A stretch of 64,000 bases of DNA from Pseudogracilibacillus sp037071985 (lineage in GTDB: Bacteria; Bacillota; Bacilli; Bacillales; Amphibacillaceae), in assembly GCF_037071985.1 (NCBI RefSeq), contig NZ_JAXHDF010000005.1:124001-188000 (forward strand), written 5' to 3'. Both the position numbers and the translations under genes were made by a program. Position 1 is the stretch's first letter. The number at the start of each line of letters is the position of its first letter. The notes beneath the pieces were generated by a model. The model saw nothing but the letters and a program-made list of their open reading frames with translations. It was not told where the DNA came from and made no database searches. Positions 8,313 through 16,492 of this stretch are shown one piece after another.

Positions 8313-10010
8313 TTAATTGACCTGTTTTTCTTCTTTTTTAGCTTCAATTGATTCTTCAATTAGCTGTCTTTTTAATACTTTTCCTATAATTGTCTTTGGT
8401 AATTCTTCTCTAAATTCATAAATCCGCGGTACTTTATAAGGAGCTAAATGTTTACGACAATAACGATTTAATTGCTGTTCATCTAACTTTTCTCCTTTTT
8501 TAGGAACGATTACTGCTTTTACTGTTTCGCCTCTGTATGTATCTGGTATGCCTATTACTGCAGCTTCTTGAATTCCTGTATGCTCAAATAAAACTTCTTC
8601 AACTTCACGAGGGTAAATATTTAACCCGCCTGCAATAATCATATCAGATTTACGGTCTGTTACATAGAAATAACCCTGTTCATCCATTCGTCCCATATCT
8701 CCAGTTAATAACCAGCCATCTTTTATTACCTTATTAGTATCTTCCTCTCTGTTCCAATACCCTTTCATCACCTGTGGACCTTTAACAGCAATCTCACCAA
8801 CTTCACCAACCGGAAGTTCTTCCGTAGTACCTTCATTAACGATCATTGCATCCGTATCTGGCCAAGGAACTCCAATGCTTCCATTAATTCGTTTATCCCA
8901 AATAAAATTTGCATGTGTTACTGGAGACGTTTCCGTTAATCCATATCCTTCAACGAGTCTTCCGCCGGTAATCTTCTCAAAACGTTGTTGAATTTCTAAT
9001 GGCAAAGACGCAGATCCACTAATACATGCTTTAATAGAAGACAAATCATATTTCTCAAGGTTTGGATGATTTAATAATCCAATATAGATCGTAGGCGCTC
9101 CGGGAAACAATGTCGGTTTTAATTTTTGTATCGTTTTCAACACTTCTTCCGCATCAAATTTTGGCAATAATATCATCTTTGCACCATACATAATGGATAG
9201 GTTCATTACTGTTGTCATCCCGTATACATGGAAAAATGGTAATACTCCTAAAACTACCTCTCTATTTTCTTCTAATTTATACATCCAAGCATTACACATT
9301 TGCACATTTGATACTAAATTATAGTGGGTCAACATAACTCCTTTAGGCTTACCAGTTGTTCCACCCGTATATTGTAATAAGGCTAAATCTTCTTTAGGAT
9401 CAATGTCAATTTTTTTATAATTATCGGAAGCGCTTTCAAAAATATTTTTCCACCCATGTGTATCTTCTGATTCTTCTACCTTAACTACCATATTGTACTG
9501 GCGTTTTTGAATAAATGGATAAATGAGATTCTTTGGAAAAGGTAAATAATCACTTACTTTTGTGACAATCGCATGCTTTAAATCCGTTTTTTTACGGATA
9601 TTAGAAACTCTAGGCAATAAAATATCTAAACAAATAACAAATTTAGCACCAGAATCTTTTATTTGATACTCTAATTCTCTTTCAGTAAACAATGGATTCA
9701 CTTGTACTACTACCCCGCCTGCCAACAGTGCACCATAATAGGTAATAACTGATTGTGGACAGTTCGGTAGCATACTAGCAACACGATCTCCTTTTTCTAA
9801 TCCTTTTGACTGTAAAAAAGCAGCCATTTGTTTTGTTCTTGTTAGCAATTCACCAAATGAAATCTCTTTCCCCATAAAGTGAAGCGCTTTCTTTTCTTTG
9901 AAACGTTCTCCACTTTCTAATAAAAAACTGTACAGAGGTTTTTCATCATAGTGAATTGAGTTTGGAATTTCCTCTGGATAGTGTTGAAGCCATGGCTTTT
10001 GCTTATCCAT
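8313..10010 (-). CDS. lcfA: Long-chain fatty acid-CoA ligase
   Basis: 565 residues from ATG 10010. AMP-forming acyl-CoA synthetase; the AMP-binding P-loop is LLQYTGGTTGKPKGVM and the adenylation motifs are VEGYGLTETSPV, WLLTGDMG and a final LPKTIIGKVLKRQL containing the catalytic lysine. Activates long-chain fatty acids for beta-oxidation. An upstream in-frame ATG abuts the GGGGG ribosome site and is unlikely; the chosen start reads MDKQKPWLQ, like B. subtilis LcfA. FadR-box-like sequences lie upstream at 10292-10328. Confidence 0.95.
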   Translation of the reverse strand: MDKQKPWLQHYPEEIPNSIHYDEKPLYSFLLESGERFKEKKALHFMGKEISFGELLTRTKQMAAFLQSKGLEKGDRVASMLPNCPQSVITYYGALLAGGVVVQVNPLFTERELEYQIKDSGAKFVICLDILLPRVSNIRKKTDLKHAIVTKVSDYLPFPKNLIYPFIQKRQYNMVVKVEESEDTHGWKNIFESASDNYKKIDIDPKEDLALLQYTGGTTGKPKGVMLTHYNLVSNVQMCNAWMYKLEENREVVLGVLPFFHVYGMTTVMNLSIMYGAKMILLPKFDAEEVLKTIQKLKPTLFPGAPTIYIGLLNHPNLEKYDLSSIKACISGSASLPLEIQQRFEKITGGRLVEGYGLTETSPVTHANFIWDKRINGSIGVPWPDTDAMIVNEGTTEELPVGEVGEIAVKGPQVMKGYWNREEDTNKVIKDGWLLTGDMGRMDEQGYFYVTDRKSDMIIAGGLNIYPREVEEVLFEHTGIQEAAVIGIPDTYRGETVKAVIVPKKGEKLDEQQLNRYCRKHLAPYKVPRIYEFREELPKTIIGKVLKRQLIEESIEAKKEEKQVN

Positions 10011-10138
10011 ATACATCCCCCTTATTAAATTTTTAAACATTGAATTTTAACTTAATCTCAAAGAGGCTGTCAAAAAAGACACTAAAGTAATAGATCAGAG
10101 ACAACCTCCGAGAAAAATTGTCAAAATCATTTTGTTAC

Positions 10139-10225
10139 TTACGCTAGTACCCAATAAGCAACACCTATAATTAAAAACACAACTGCTACCGAGATTAGTA
10201 TTTTTGCTAGTTTATCTAGAACCAT
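10139..10225 (-). CDS. 28-residue single-pass membrane peptide
   Basis: Reads MVLDKLAKILISVAVV and continues as one hydrophobic helix to WVLA. A strong ribosome site (CGGAGGAAAACA) precedes the ATG. It lies between mutS2 and lcfA, where B. subtilis has the larger membrane gene yshE; I see no similarity to YshE. The clean start signal, the FadR-box-like sequences upstream and its place before lcfA suggest a real membrane peptide co-transcribed with fatty-acid activation. No family recognised. Confidence 0.6.
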   Translation of the reverse strand: MVLDKLAKILISVAVVFLIIGVAYWVLA

Positions 10226-10291
10226 TGTTTTCCTCCGTTTTAAGAGAACGGTTAAAAGAATTTGGTGAGTTTCTCAAATTCTACCATATTA

Positions 10292-10328
10292 TGAATGGTA
10301 ATTCAATCACATAATGAATATCCGTTCA
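10292..10328. promoter_or_regulatory. Two degenerate FadR-box-like sites upstream of lcfA
   Basis: TGAATGGTAATTCA (10292-10305) and TGAATATCCGTTCA (10315-10328) each keep both half-sites of the FadR box with imperfect centres. They lie before the 28-residue peptide and lcfA. Confidence 0.45.
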
Positions 10329-10391
10329 ATTTAGTATAACTCACATAAAAATTACTAGTATTCATTGACAATAATAAAAATGAAGCTTTCT

Positions 10392-12743
10392 TTACGATAA
10401 TTCAATAACCGTTACACCACTGCCCCCTTCATTCTCACCTCCAAGACGGTGACTTTTAATAAGGGGATGCGTTTTAATAAATTTCTCTACTCCTTTGCGT
10501 AGTGCACCGGTCCCTTTTCCATGAATAATCGTTACTCTCGGGTAACCTTGAACTAACGCATCATCTATATATTTTTCTAAATTGAGCATGGCATCTTCAT
10601 ACCGTTCACCCCGAAGATCTAATTCCGATTTTACACTTCCTCCACTAGAAGTGATCATATGAGATACAGGCCGGGAAGGTGCATCTTCTTTTTCCTTTTC
10701 GGCTTTTTTAACAAAAATTAGATCCTTTCGTTTAGCGGTAATCTTCATGTTACCGACTTGAATAACAAATTCTTGTTTATTCTTTTTTTCAATTATTGTA
10801 CCAATTTGTTGCAATGTCTGATGCTTAATCTGATCTCCGACTTCCAATTCTTCTTTATCAGTCGTTTTTTCATTAATTTTCTCAGTCTTCAGTAGCGACG
10901 GTTGAGCTTCGTCTAACATTTTTCGCGCTTCAATCCATTCATGTTCTTTCCAAAGCGTTTTATCTTTCATTTGCCTTACTTCATCAACAATGATTTGAGC
11001 TTCTTCACGTGCCTTTTGTAATGCTTTTTCAGCTTTTTCTTCGGCTTGACGATAAAGATCTTTTTTAGCAGCTTCAAACTTTTTCCATTCTTTCACTAAT
11101 TCTGAACGAAGCTCTTCACTTTCTTCTAATATGCGGTCCGCTTCTTCCAAATCTTTCTCCGCATCTTTTCTCGTGGTTTCCAGTGCAGCGATCATATTTT
11201 CAACATTTTTTGAATCGATGCCTAGATAACTTTTTGCTTCAGTTATTATTTCTTTTCTTAAACCTAGTCGATCTGAAATTTCAAAAGCATTACTTCTACC
11301 TGGAACTCCCATGAGTAATCTGTAGGTAGGACGCAATGTTTCCACATCAAATTCAACAGAAGCATTCATCACAGATTTACGATTATAACCATACGCTTTT
11401 AGCTCTGGATAGTGTGTTGTAGCCACAACGCGTGCTTCTCGGTCAATCACTTCATCAAGAATGGCCATCGCTAACGCGGCACCCTCTTGTGGATCAGTAC
11501 CTGCTCCAAGTTCATCAAATAGAACAAGTGAATGTTCATCTATTTCTTCCATTATGTTTACTATATTCGTCATATGTGAAGAAAATGTACTTAAGTTTTG
11601 TTCTATCGACTGTTCATCACCAATATCGGCATATATTTTTTTAAATACCGCTAGTTTACATCCATCAAAAGCTGGAATCTGAAGCCCTGCCTGTGCCATT
11701 AGTGTACAAAGACCAATTGTCTTTAATGTAACAGTCTTACCTCCTGTGTTAGGCCCAGTAATGACGATAGCATGATACGTTTTCCCGATTGAAATATCAC
11801 TTGCAACTACATTTTCTAAAGGAATTAATGGATGTCTCGCTTGCTTCATATCAATAATTCCATCTTCATTTAGCGTTGGTTTTGCTGCCTTCATTTTTAC
11901 TGCGAGTCTTGCTCTAGCAAATATGAAATCAATATTTGCAATTGCTTCTATATTCTTTATTAAAGTCTCTTCATGTTCGGCAATTTCACTCGTTAGTTTT
12001 TGTAAGATAATTTCTATTTCTTGTTTTTCTTTTACTACTGCTTGCTGCAACTGATTATTTAATTCAATAATCGCACGTGGTTCCATAAAAAGAGTTTGCC
12101 CTGAAGAAGATTGATCATGAACGATTCCGCCAATAGCGCTGCGGTATTCATGTTTAACTGGTAACACATACCGGTTATTTCTAATTGTGACGATCGCATC
12201 TGAGAGCATTTTACTCTTTGTTCTAGTCAGTTGATGAAGTCTTTCGCGAATCCGAGATTCAAAGGTTCTAATTGTTTGGCGGATTGATTTTAATTTAGGT
12301 GAAGCATCATCTACTACTTGACCATGATCATCTATCTTTAATTTTATCTCTTTTTCTAAATGATGAAGCGGTGTAATATCAAGTACAATATCTTTTAATA
12401 AAGGTATGTTTTCTTCAAGCTTTTCAATAAATGTTTTAATGTTTCTACCAGCGTAAATCGTTTGTGCAATTTGCAAGCATTCCGTTGTATCTAATGTACT
12501 TCCAATTCGACTGCGCTTGAGACTATCGGTGATGTCGTACATTTGTGAAAAAGGTACTGTCTTATCTAATCTAAGAATATGAAGTGCTTCATCTGTTTCG
12601 TTTTGGAGATAGATTATATCATCCATTTCTGTATAAGGCTTTAGTTGACTTGCTAATTCTCTTCCCACAGATGTGGCCGTTTCTTCCATTAAAAGTGCAA
12701 TTACTTTATTAAATTCCAACACATATAATGTTCGTTCGTTCAT
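10392..12743 (-). CDS. mutS2: MutS2 (recombination/ribosome-collision endonuclease)
   Basis: 783 residues, standard size. The MutS-type ATPase shows Walker A TGPNTGGKTVTLKT, Walker B LVLFDELGAGTDP and the STFSSHM signature. A long charged coiled coil (about residues 520-620) leads to the KOW-like linker and the C-terminal Smr nuclease domain with LDLRGERYEDAM and HGKGTGALRKGV. In B. subtilis MutS2 acts on collided ribosomes and affects recombination; it lacks the mismatch-binding domain of MutS1. It follows polX by 21 bp and would be co-transcribed with an intact polX. Confidence 0.96.
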   Translation of the reverse strand: MNERTLYVLEFNKVIALLMEETATSVGRELASQLKPYTEMDDIIYLQNETDEALHILRLDKTVPFSQMYDITDSLKRSRIGSTLDTTECLQIAQTIYAGRNIKTFIEKLEENIPLLKDIVLDITPLHHLEKEIKLKIDDHGQVVDDASPKLKSIRQTIRTFESRIRERLHQLTRTKSKMLSDAIVTIRNNRYVLPVKHEYRSAIGGIVHDQSSSGQTLFMEPRAIIELNNQLQQAVVKEKQEIEIILQKLTSEIAEHEETLIKNIEAIANIDFIFARARLAVKMKAAKPTLNEDGIIDMKQARHPLIPLENVVASDISIGKTYHAIVITGPNTGGKTVTLKTIGLCTLMAQAGLQIPAFDGCKLAVFKKIYADIGDEQSIEQNLSTFSSHMTNIVNIMEEIDEHSLVLFDELGAGTDPQEGAALAMAILDEVIDREARVVATTHYPELKAYGYNRKSVMNASVEFDVETLRPTYRLLMGVPGRSNAFEISDRLGLRKEIITEAKSYLGIDSKNVENMIAALETTRKDAEKDLEEADRILEESEELRSELVKEWKKFEAAKKDLYRQAEEKAEKALQKAREEAQIIVDEVRQMKDKTLWKEHEWIEARKMLDEAQPSLLKTEKINEKTTDKEELEVGDQIKHQTLQQIGTIIEKKNKQEFVIQVGNMKITAKRKDLIFVKKAEKEKEDAPSRPVSHMITSSGGSVKSELDLRGERYEDAMLNLEKYIDDALVQGYPRVTIIHGKGTGALRKGVEKFIKTHPLIKSHRLGGENEGGSGVTVIELS

Positions 12744-12764
12744 AAAAGCATTCTCCTTAAGAGC

Positions 12765-13460
12765 TTACTTATTTCTATTTAAAAAGTCGATAAGCTTTTC
12801 TTTTTCCCATGTATTTAATACAGAATTAGTCTTTAGCCATGCTTTTCTTCCCATCTTCACACCGTAATCCATATGATGTAGCGTACCACCTTTATGTGCA
12901 TCTGTATTAATCGCAATTGTCACGCCAGTATCCTGAGCGCTTTTTAACCACCGTGTAGCTAAATCAAAACGTTGAGGATTTGCGTTTAATTCTAGTACCG
13001 TATTTGTTTCCTTTGCTCGTTCAATTAATTTTTCTACATTTACTTTATATCCATCTCGTCTTCCGATAATGCGACCCGTTGGATGAGCAATTATATCCAC
13101 ATATGGATTCTCTAATGCAGTATACAATCTTTTCATAATTTTTTCTTCGGACTGATCAAAACTTGAATGGATGGCCACGATAACTATATCCATTTCTTTT
13201 AAGAATTCATCAGAGAAATCTAATGTTCCATTCGGCAAAATATCCATTTCAACCCCTGCTAAGATATGAATATCATTATACTTTTCATTTAACTTAGTAA
13301 TTTCTTCGCGTTGCTCACGAAGACGTTTTTCATCTAGCCCATTAGCTACACGCAAAAATTTCGAATGATCCGTAATAGCAATATACTCATATCCAAATTC
13401 TCGGGCATGGTTTACCATTTCTTCGAGTGATTCTGCGCCATCACTCCAAGTTGTATGCAA
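12765..13460 (-). CDS. polX: PolX C-terminal fragment: PHP nuclease domain, cut off by the prophage
   Basis: About 230 residues forming the PHP domain of bacterial family-X polymerase: HTTWSDGAESLEEM at the start, then AITDHSKFLRVANGL, AGVEMDILPNGTLDFSDE, AIHSSF, AHPTGR, LELNANPQRFD and the final AINTDAHK. These carry the metal-binding His/Asp residues for the 3'-5' exonuclease. The rest of the gene is at 51288-52355, 38 kb away. The frame opens only at a TTG in the attachment core with no convincing ribosome site, so expression in the lysogen is doubtful. It has also lost its own promoter; mutS2 downstream may be affected. Confidence 0.93.
   Translation of the reverse strand: MHTTWSDGAESLEEMVNHAREFGYEYIAITDHSKFLRVANGLDEKRLREQREEITKLNEKYNDIHILAGVEMDILPNGTLDFSDEFLKEMDIVIVAIHSSFDQSEEKIMKRLYTALENPYVDIIAHPTGRIIGRRDGYKVNVEKLIERAKETNTVLELNANPQRFDLATRWLKSAQDTGVTIAINTDAHKGGTLHHMDYGVKMGRKAWLKTNSVLNTWEKEKLIDFLNRNK
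13438..13459. other. attL (left attachment site) in polX
   Basis: CCATCACTCC-AAGTT-GTATGCA on the plus strand. It matches attR (51304-51325) at CCATCACTCC (10 bp) and GTATGCA (7 bp), with five differing bases between. Joining across GTATGCA restores H-M-H-T-T-W-S-D-G, the usual PHP motif; joining across the 10-bp block would give H-T-I-G-S-D-G. I favour crossover in the GTATGCA block. Confidence 0.8.
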
Positions 13461-13564
13461 CTATTTCAACTAATCACATCGCATCATAACTATTCAATCC
13501 GTTGTTATTATAGCATTTTATTTTTAATCTAATCAAAATAAGTCATGTTAGTTCAGGTAAACAT

Positions 13565-13581
13565 GGCACGAAATAGGCACG
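13565..13581. promoter_or_regulatory. Tandem GGCACG motifs near attL (candidate integrase arm sites)
   Basis: GGCACG occurs at 13565-13570 and 13576-13581, 11 bp apart. The same hexamer is at 51228-51233 and, inverted, at 51292-51297 next to attR. Repeated short motifs on both flanks of the core are what arm-type sites of tyrosine integrases look like. Confidence 0.45.
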
Positions 13582-13596
13582 ATACTTTAACCATGT

Positions 13597-13622
13597 GGGC
13601 CACAATTTATGTGGTCCTTTTT
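13597..13622 (+). terminator. Plus-strand terminator just inside attL
   Basis: GGGCCAC-aatttat-GTGGTCC followed by T5. No plus-strand gene precedes it in the integrated form. In the circular phage genome it lies directly after the rightward integrase gene, across attP. Confidence 0.75.
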
Positions 13623-13631
13623 ATTGTTAAG

Positions 13632-13672
13632 TAAAAAGAAAAAGCGACCTGTCCGCCATGAACAAGCCGCTT
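13632..13672 (-). terminator. Terminator of the phage late operon
   Basis: An 11-bp imperfect stem starting AAGCGGCTTGT and closing ACAGGTCGCTT on the minus strand, followed by TTTTCTTTTT. It lies after the amidase gene and protects polX/mutS2 from late phage transcription. Confidence 0.8.
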
Positions 13673-13720
13673 CTACTAGCCAAACGATGGCCGAATATTT
13701 ATATTGTATCATAACAAACG

Positions 13721-14953
13721 TTATTGCACATCTGTTTTCTTTACCCAACTATAAAGTTCCTTGATTAAAATATCGTTAGCCCCGACTTGTTGAATAGTTA
13801 ATGTTTTATTTTTGTACTTGCTAGGGATGTTGGTGTTAGATCGTGAATATTTCCCCGCTGATGATTTAATCTTTACTTTTTGCCCAACCTTAAACGTTTT
13901 ACTTGTGCTTGTCTGCTTGCTACCGCTTCCTGAAGGTGATCCGCTGTTGTGTCCTGATAAGTCCTTCAATTTAACCCATGAATATAGCTCTTTAATCAGT
14001 ACATCATCTTTCCCGACTTGCTGAATAGTTAATGTTTTATTTTTGTACTTGCTAGGGATGTTGGTGTTAGATCGTGAATATTTCCCCGCTGATGATTTAA
14101 TCTTTACTTTTTGCCCAACTTTATATGATGTGGAAGTGCTCTTGTCTTTATTGGTGCTTGGCTTGCTTGTGCTTGCTGGCACCTTCTTTCCACTTCGCAT
14201 TTTATTTAATAATTCTAGGTTTTTCTTTGCTGATAAGTCATAATTTTTAACACCGTATTCTACCGCTAATTTTCTTCTGTTTTGCACACTGTGATCAATA
14301 CCTAATGATACCAGGTAATTCACAATTGAGTTACCTTTATAGGTACTTTGTGGCTTTGATTCGTTTTTATCTTTTGGCGCTTCAGGTTTTGTTGGTGTTT
14401 TATTTCCTTTCAACCTGTTGTATTCCTTGATGATTGCATTTAATAATTCATTCCAAGTTTTATCATCTAATATTTTTCGCGGGCAATACTTTCCGCTCCA
14501 ATCTCGATGCTGCTTAATGTTGTTTCCATTTGCTACAATCCCTAAATCAACACATAATTGTGCTACAAACTTTATCGTGTTATTAAAAGTCTTTTCGAAT
14601 TGTGTTTTGAGTGGATCGTTAAGGTTTGTTGTTTTTCGGTTACGGTCATAACTCCTGGCCATTTCTACACCGATTGTATTTCTGTTACCGTACCCATTGC
14701 CACCATCGCCCGCGTGCCATCCATTTCGATTATATGGCAATCCTTGCACCACTCCATTTTCATCGATCGCAACATGAAACGATACTTGATTGTTATTTCC
14801 GTTCATGTAGTTAATTTCATTTGGTGCTGTTGCTGAATTATCCGTATTGTGTATTGTGATTTTTTTAGGGTTCATTGTGTAAGGGCATTTAATGTTATAT
14901 TTACTCGATGAAACTAGATTCTTCTTAAAAGGAACACCGTTAATTGCTGCCAT
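13721..14953 (-). CDS. Phage endolysin: N-acetylmuramoyl-L-alanine amidase with two repeated wall-binding modules
   Basis: 410 residues from ATG 14953 (AAAGGCGG nine bases upstream; a TTG three codons earlier is unlikely). The N-terminal Amidase_2 domain shows ITIHNTDN, VSFHVAIDENG, GWHAGDG, GVEMARSYD and IKQHRDWSGKYCP, giving the zinc ligands H, H and C. A linker with a segment beginning NSIVNYLVSLGIDHSVQNR resembles the SPOR-like/peptidoglycan-binding repeats of Bacillus lysins. Then two nearly identical 57-residue modules (VGQKVKIKSSAGKYSRSNTN ...) lie in tandem; their DNA (13781-13893 and 14012-14124) is almost identical, so the duplication is recent. Last gene of the lysis cassette. Confidence 0.93.
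   Translation of the reverse strand: MAAINGVPFKKNLVSSSKYNIKCPYTMNPKKITIHNTDNSATAPNEINYMNGNNNQVSFHVAIDENGVVQGLPYNRNGWHAGDGGNGYGNRNTIGVEMARSYDRNRKTTNLNDPLKTQFEKTFNNTIKFVAQLCVDLGIVANGNNIKQHRDWSGKYCPRKILDDKTWNELLNAIIKEYNRLKGNKTPTKPEAPKDKNESKPQSTYKGNSIVNYLVSLGIDHSVQNRRKLAVEYGVKNYDLSAKKNLELLNKMRSGKKVPASTSKPSTNKDKSTSTSYKVGQKVKIKSSAGKYSRSNTNIPSKYKNKTLTIQQVGKDDVLIKELYSWVKLKDLSGHNSGSPSGSGSKQTSTSKTFKVGQKVKIKSSAGKYSRSNTNIPSKYKNKTLTIQQVGANDILIKELYSWVKKTDVQ
13781..14124. repeat. Intragenic tandem duplication in the endolysin gene
   Basis: About 113 bp starting CCCGACTTG recur 231 bp later (13781 and 14012) with only a few changes, inside a 231-bp (77-codon) unit that codes for the wall-binding module and its linker. 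Confidence 0.85.
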
Positions 14954-14954
14954 G

Positions 14955-15176
14955 TTATTCAACCGCCTTTATTTCATTTTCTTTGAATCCTTGTGTTACC
15001 CAACCTTCATCATTTAAAAATCCAACGAAGTGGATTCCGTCCTCAATCTTTGTTATTTCTCCCCTGAACTTACTTGCCTCGATTATCTTAAGCGCTTCAG
15101 ATTCCAAGGTTTTATCGTTCTCCATTTTGTTTTTATCCTTGATTTCGACTAATTGATTTAACTCAAACATTTCCAT
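14955..15176 (-). CDS. Small phage protein of unknown function
   Basis: 73 residues: a charged helical N-terminal half and a C-terminal beta-rich part (HFVGFLNDEGWVTQGF). It lies between holin and amidase in the lysis cassette, with a ribosome site (GGAGGAATGG) before ATG 15176. No family recognised. Confidence 0.6.
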   Translation of the reverse strand: MEMFELNQLVEIKDKNKMENDKTLESEALKIIEASKFRGEITKIEDGIHFVGFLNDEGWVTQGFKENEIKAVE

Positions 15177-15213
15177 TCCTCCTTAAAATTTTTAAATAAA
15201 AAGAGAACAACAT

Positions 15214-15453
15214 TCACTCGTTGTCCTCTACAGTATTTTTTACCCCGCTGTATAAACCACTTGCCGATAATCCGATGATAATTCCTGTTAAAATTCCAGC
15301 CTTAAGATCGTTCGGGAACAAATAAAAAACACCGCCGATTAACCCAAATATCAGCGATGCTACAGGTAATAATTTGTGTGGTAAGTTCAACTTTTTAAGC
15401 AACTCCACCAATCCAACAATCACTGCAATTAATAATACGTCTGTATATTCCAT
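15214..15453 (-). CDS. Phage holin
   Basis: 79 residues with two or three membrane segments (about 5-17, 26-45, 53-69) and a short charged C-terminus (VKNTVEDNE). Size, topology and position before the amidase fit a class I/II-type holin that opens the membrane for endolysin. It follows the XhlA-like gene by 3 bp. Confidence 0.8.
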   Translation of the reverse strand: MEYTDVLLIAVIVGLVELLKKLNLPHKLLPVASLIFGLIGGVFYLFPNDLKAGILTGIIIGLSASGLYSGVKNTVEDNE

Positions 15454-15456
15454 CTT

Positions 15457-15819
15457 TTATCCTCCTAATAAGTTTTGTAAAATTAAATAAACAATCCCGC
15501 CTGTGCCTAGTAATTTAAAAGTGATATCAGCATAACGTTCTGTTTTCGTTTTATCGAGTTCGTGCTTCATGCGCCTTGTGTCATGTCGTTGTTCATCGCG
15601 CGACTTGATCAAGTCCCATTGCTTATCCATATTGGATTGAAAAAACTGTCGCATTTCTTTGTTTTCTCCGACAATGGTTTCTTTTAACTCCCCGTAATTC
15701 TTTTCCACCTCCTTTAACCGACGATGTTTATCTTCATCATATTTTTCTAGTTGAGTGATGCGCTCGCCATGATTATTCAATCGTTTATCATGTTCTGTCA
15801 ACCTCTCTTCAACAGGCAT
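15457..15819 (-). CDS. XhlA-like lysis-associated membrane protein
   Basis: 120 residues from ATG 15819 (GAGGTG nine bases upstream). A long charged coiled coil is followed by one C-terminal membrane helix (TGGIVYLILQNLLGG). This is the layout of haemolysin XhlA proteins, which lie next to holin and amidase in PBSX-type phages and help lysis. Confidence 0.7.
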   Translation of the reverse strand: MPVEERLTEHDKRLNNHGERITQLEKYDEDKHRRLKEVEKNYGELKETIVGENKEMRQFFQSNMDKQWDLIKSRDEQRHDTRRMKHELDKTKTERYADITFKLLGTGGIVYLILQNLLGG

Positions 15820-15889
15820 TTTTACCACACCTCAAAACCCCCTATCTGTATATGCGGGAAAATTTGACCCTCTCGTTTTGCAATAAAAA

Positions 15890-15910
15890 AATAGCGCATT
15901 ATGCACTATT
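15890..15910 (-). terminator. Terminator between tail and lysis genes
   Basis: AATAGTGCA-TAA-TGCGCTATT followed by T6ATTG on the minus strand. It begins within the stop codon region of the 15906-16112 gene, so lysis genes may need read-through or their own promoter. Confidence 0.75.
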
Positions 15911-16112
15911 CCCCGATAACCTCACTGGCTAATTTTTGCTTTATTCTTTGGTGAATCTCTTCGAAGTTTATAACTGAATCTAAATCACCGATTACCAAGC
16001 TGCCACTTATGTTGATTTCACCACCTTTCAAACTTGCATTGAATTCTACTTTGATTGATGTAACTTCTCCGTTTTCTCGTATCGGAGAAATGTTCGAAAT
16101 TGTTGCATCCAT
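15906..16112 (-). CDS. Small phage tail-region protein, unknown
   Basis: 68 residues, rich in beta propensity with alternating hydrophobics (VEFNASLKGGEINISGSLVIG), ending in a short helix. It overlaps the stop of the upstream gene by one base, so the two are translationally coupled. The position after the fibre gene suggests a tail accessory role; no family recognised. Confidence 0.55.
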   Translation of the reverse strand: MDATISNISPIRENGEVTSIKVEFNASLKGGEINISGSLVIGDLDSVINFEEIHQRIKQKLASEVIGE

Positions 16113-16492
16113 TATTTTTCCTCCTTATCCATTACTAGATTCTCATACAATATGGCCAAGGCATCCGCATCGTCTCCTGAAAACTTTTGTTCCGAATCTT
16201 CTGCGACCATTTCTTCTATTTGATTTTTTATTACAATTAAGCCCTCTTTAAAATTCGCCCCCTCTACTGTTAACGTCTGATTATAATATTCTTTTAGCCA
16301 CTCATTCATTTTCTTCATATCATTCTTAGCTGTCTCGCGGATCTCTCTTTCATTTTCCGCTAATTCCTGCAACTGTTCATTCAAGTAACGTGTTATTTTT
16401 GTTCTATTAATGCTGTTAACACCTGTTATATTTAATTCTTTTAAAAAGTTTAAGCACTTTGGAATGTCTATATTTCTTATCTCGAGTTTCAT
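16112..16492 (-). CDS. Helical phage protein downstream of the tail fibre gene, unknown
   Basis: 126 residues from ATG 16492; AAGGAG eight bases upstream decides this start over a longer frame beginning inside the fibre gene. The sequence is helical and charged (LQELAENEREIRETAKNDMK). It overlaps the end of the fibre gene by 4 bases. It could be a fibre chaperone or assembly factor by position only. Confidence 0.6.
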   Translation of the reverse strand: MKLEIRNIDIPKCLNFLKELNITGVNSINRTKITRYLNEQLQELAENEREIRETAKNDMKKMNEWLKEYYNQTLTVEGANFKEGLIVIKNQIEEMVAEDSEQKFSGDDADALAILYENLVMDKEEK

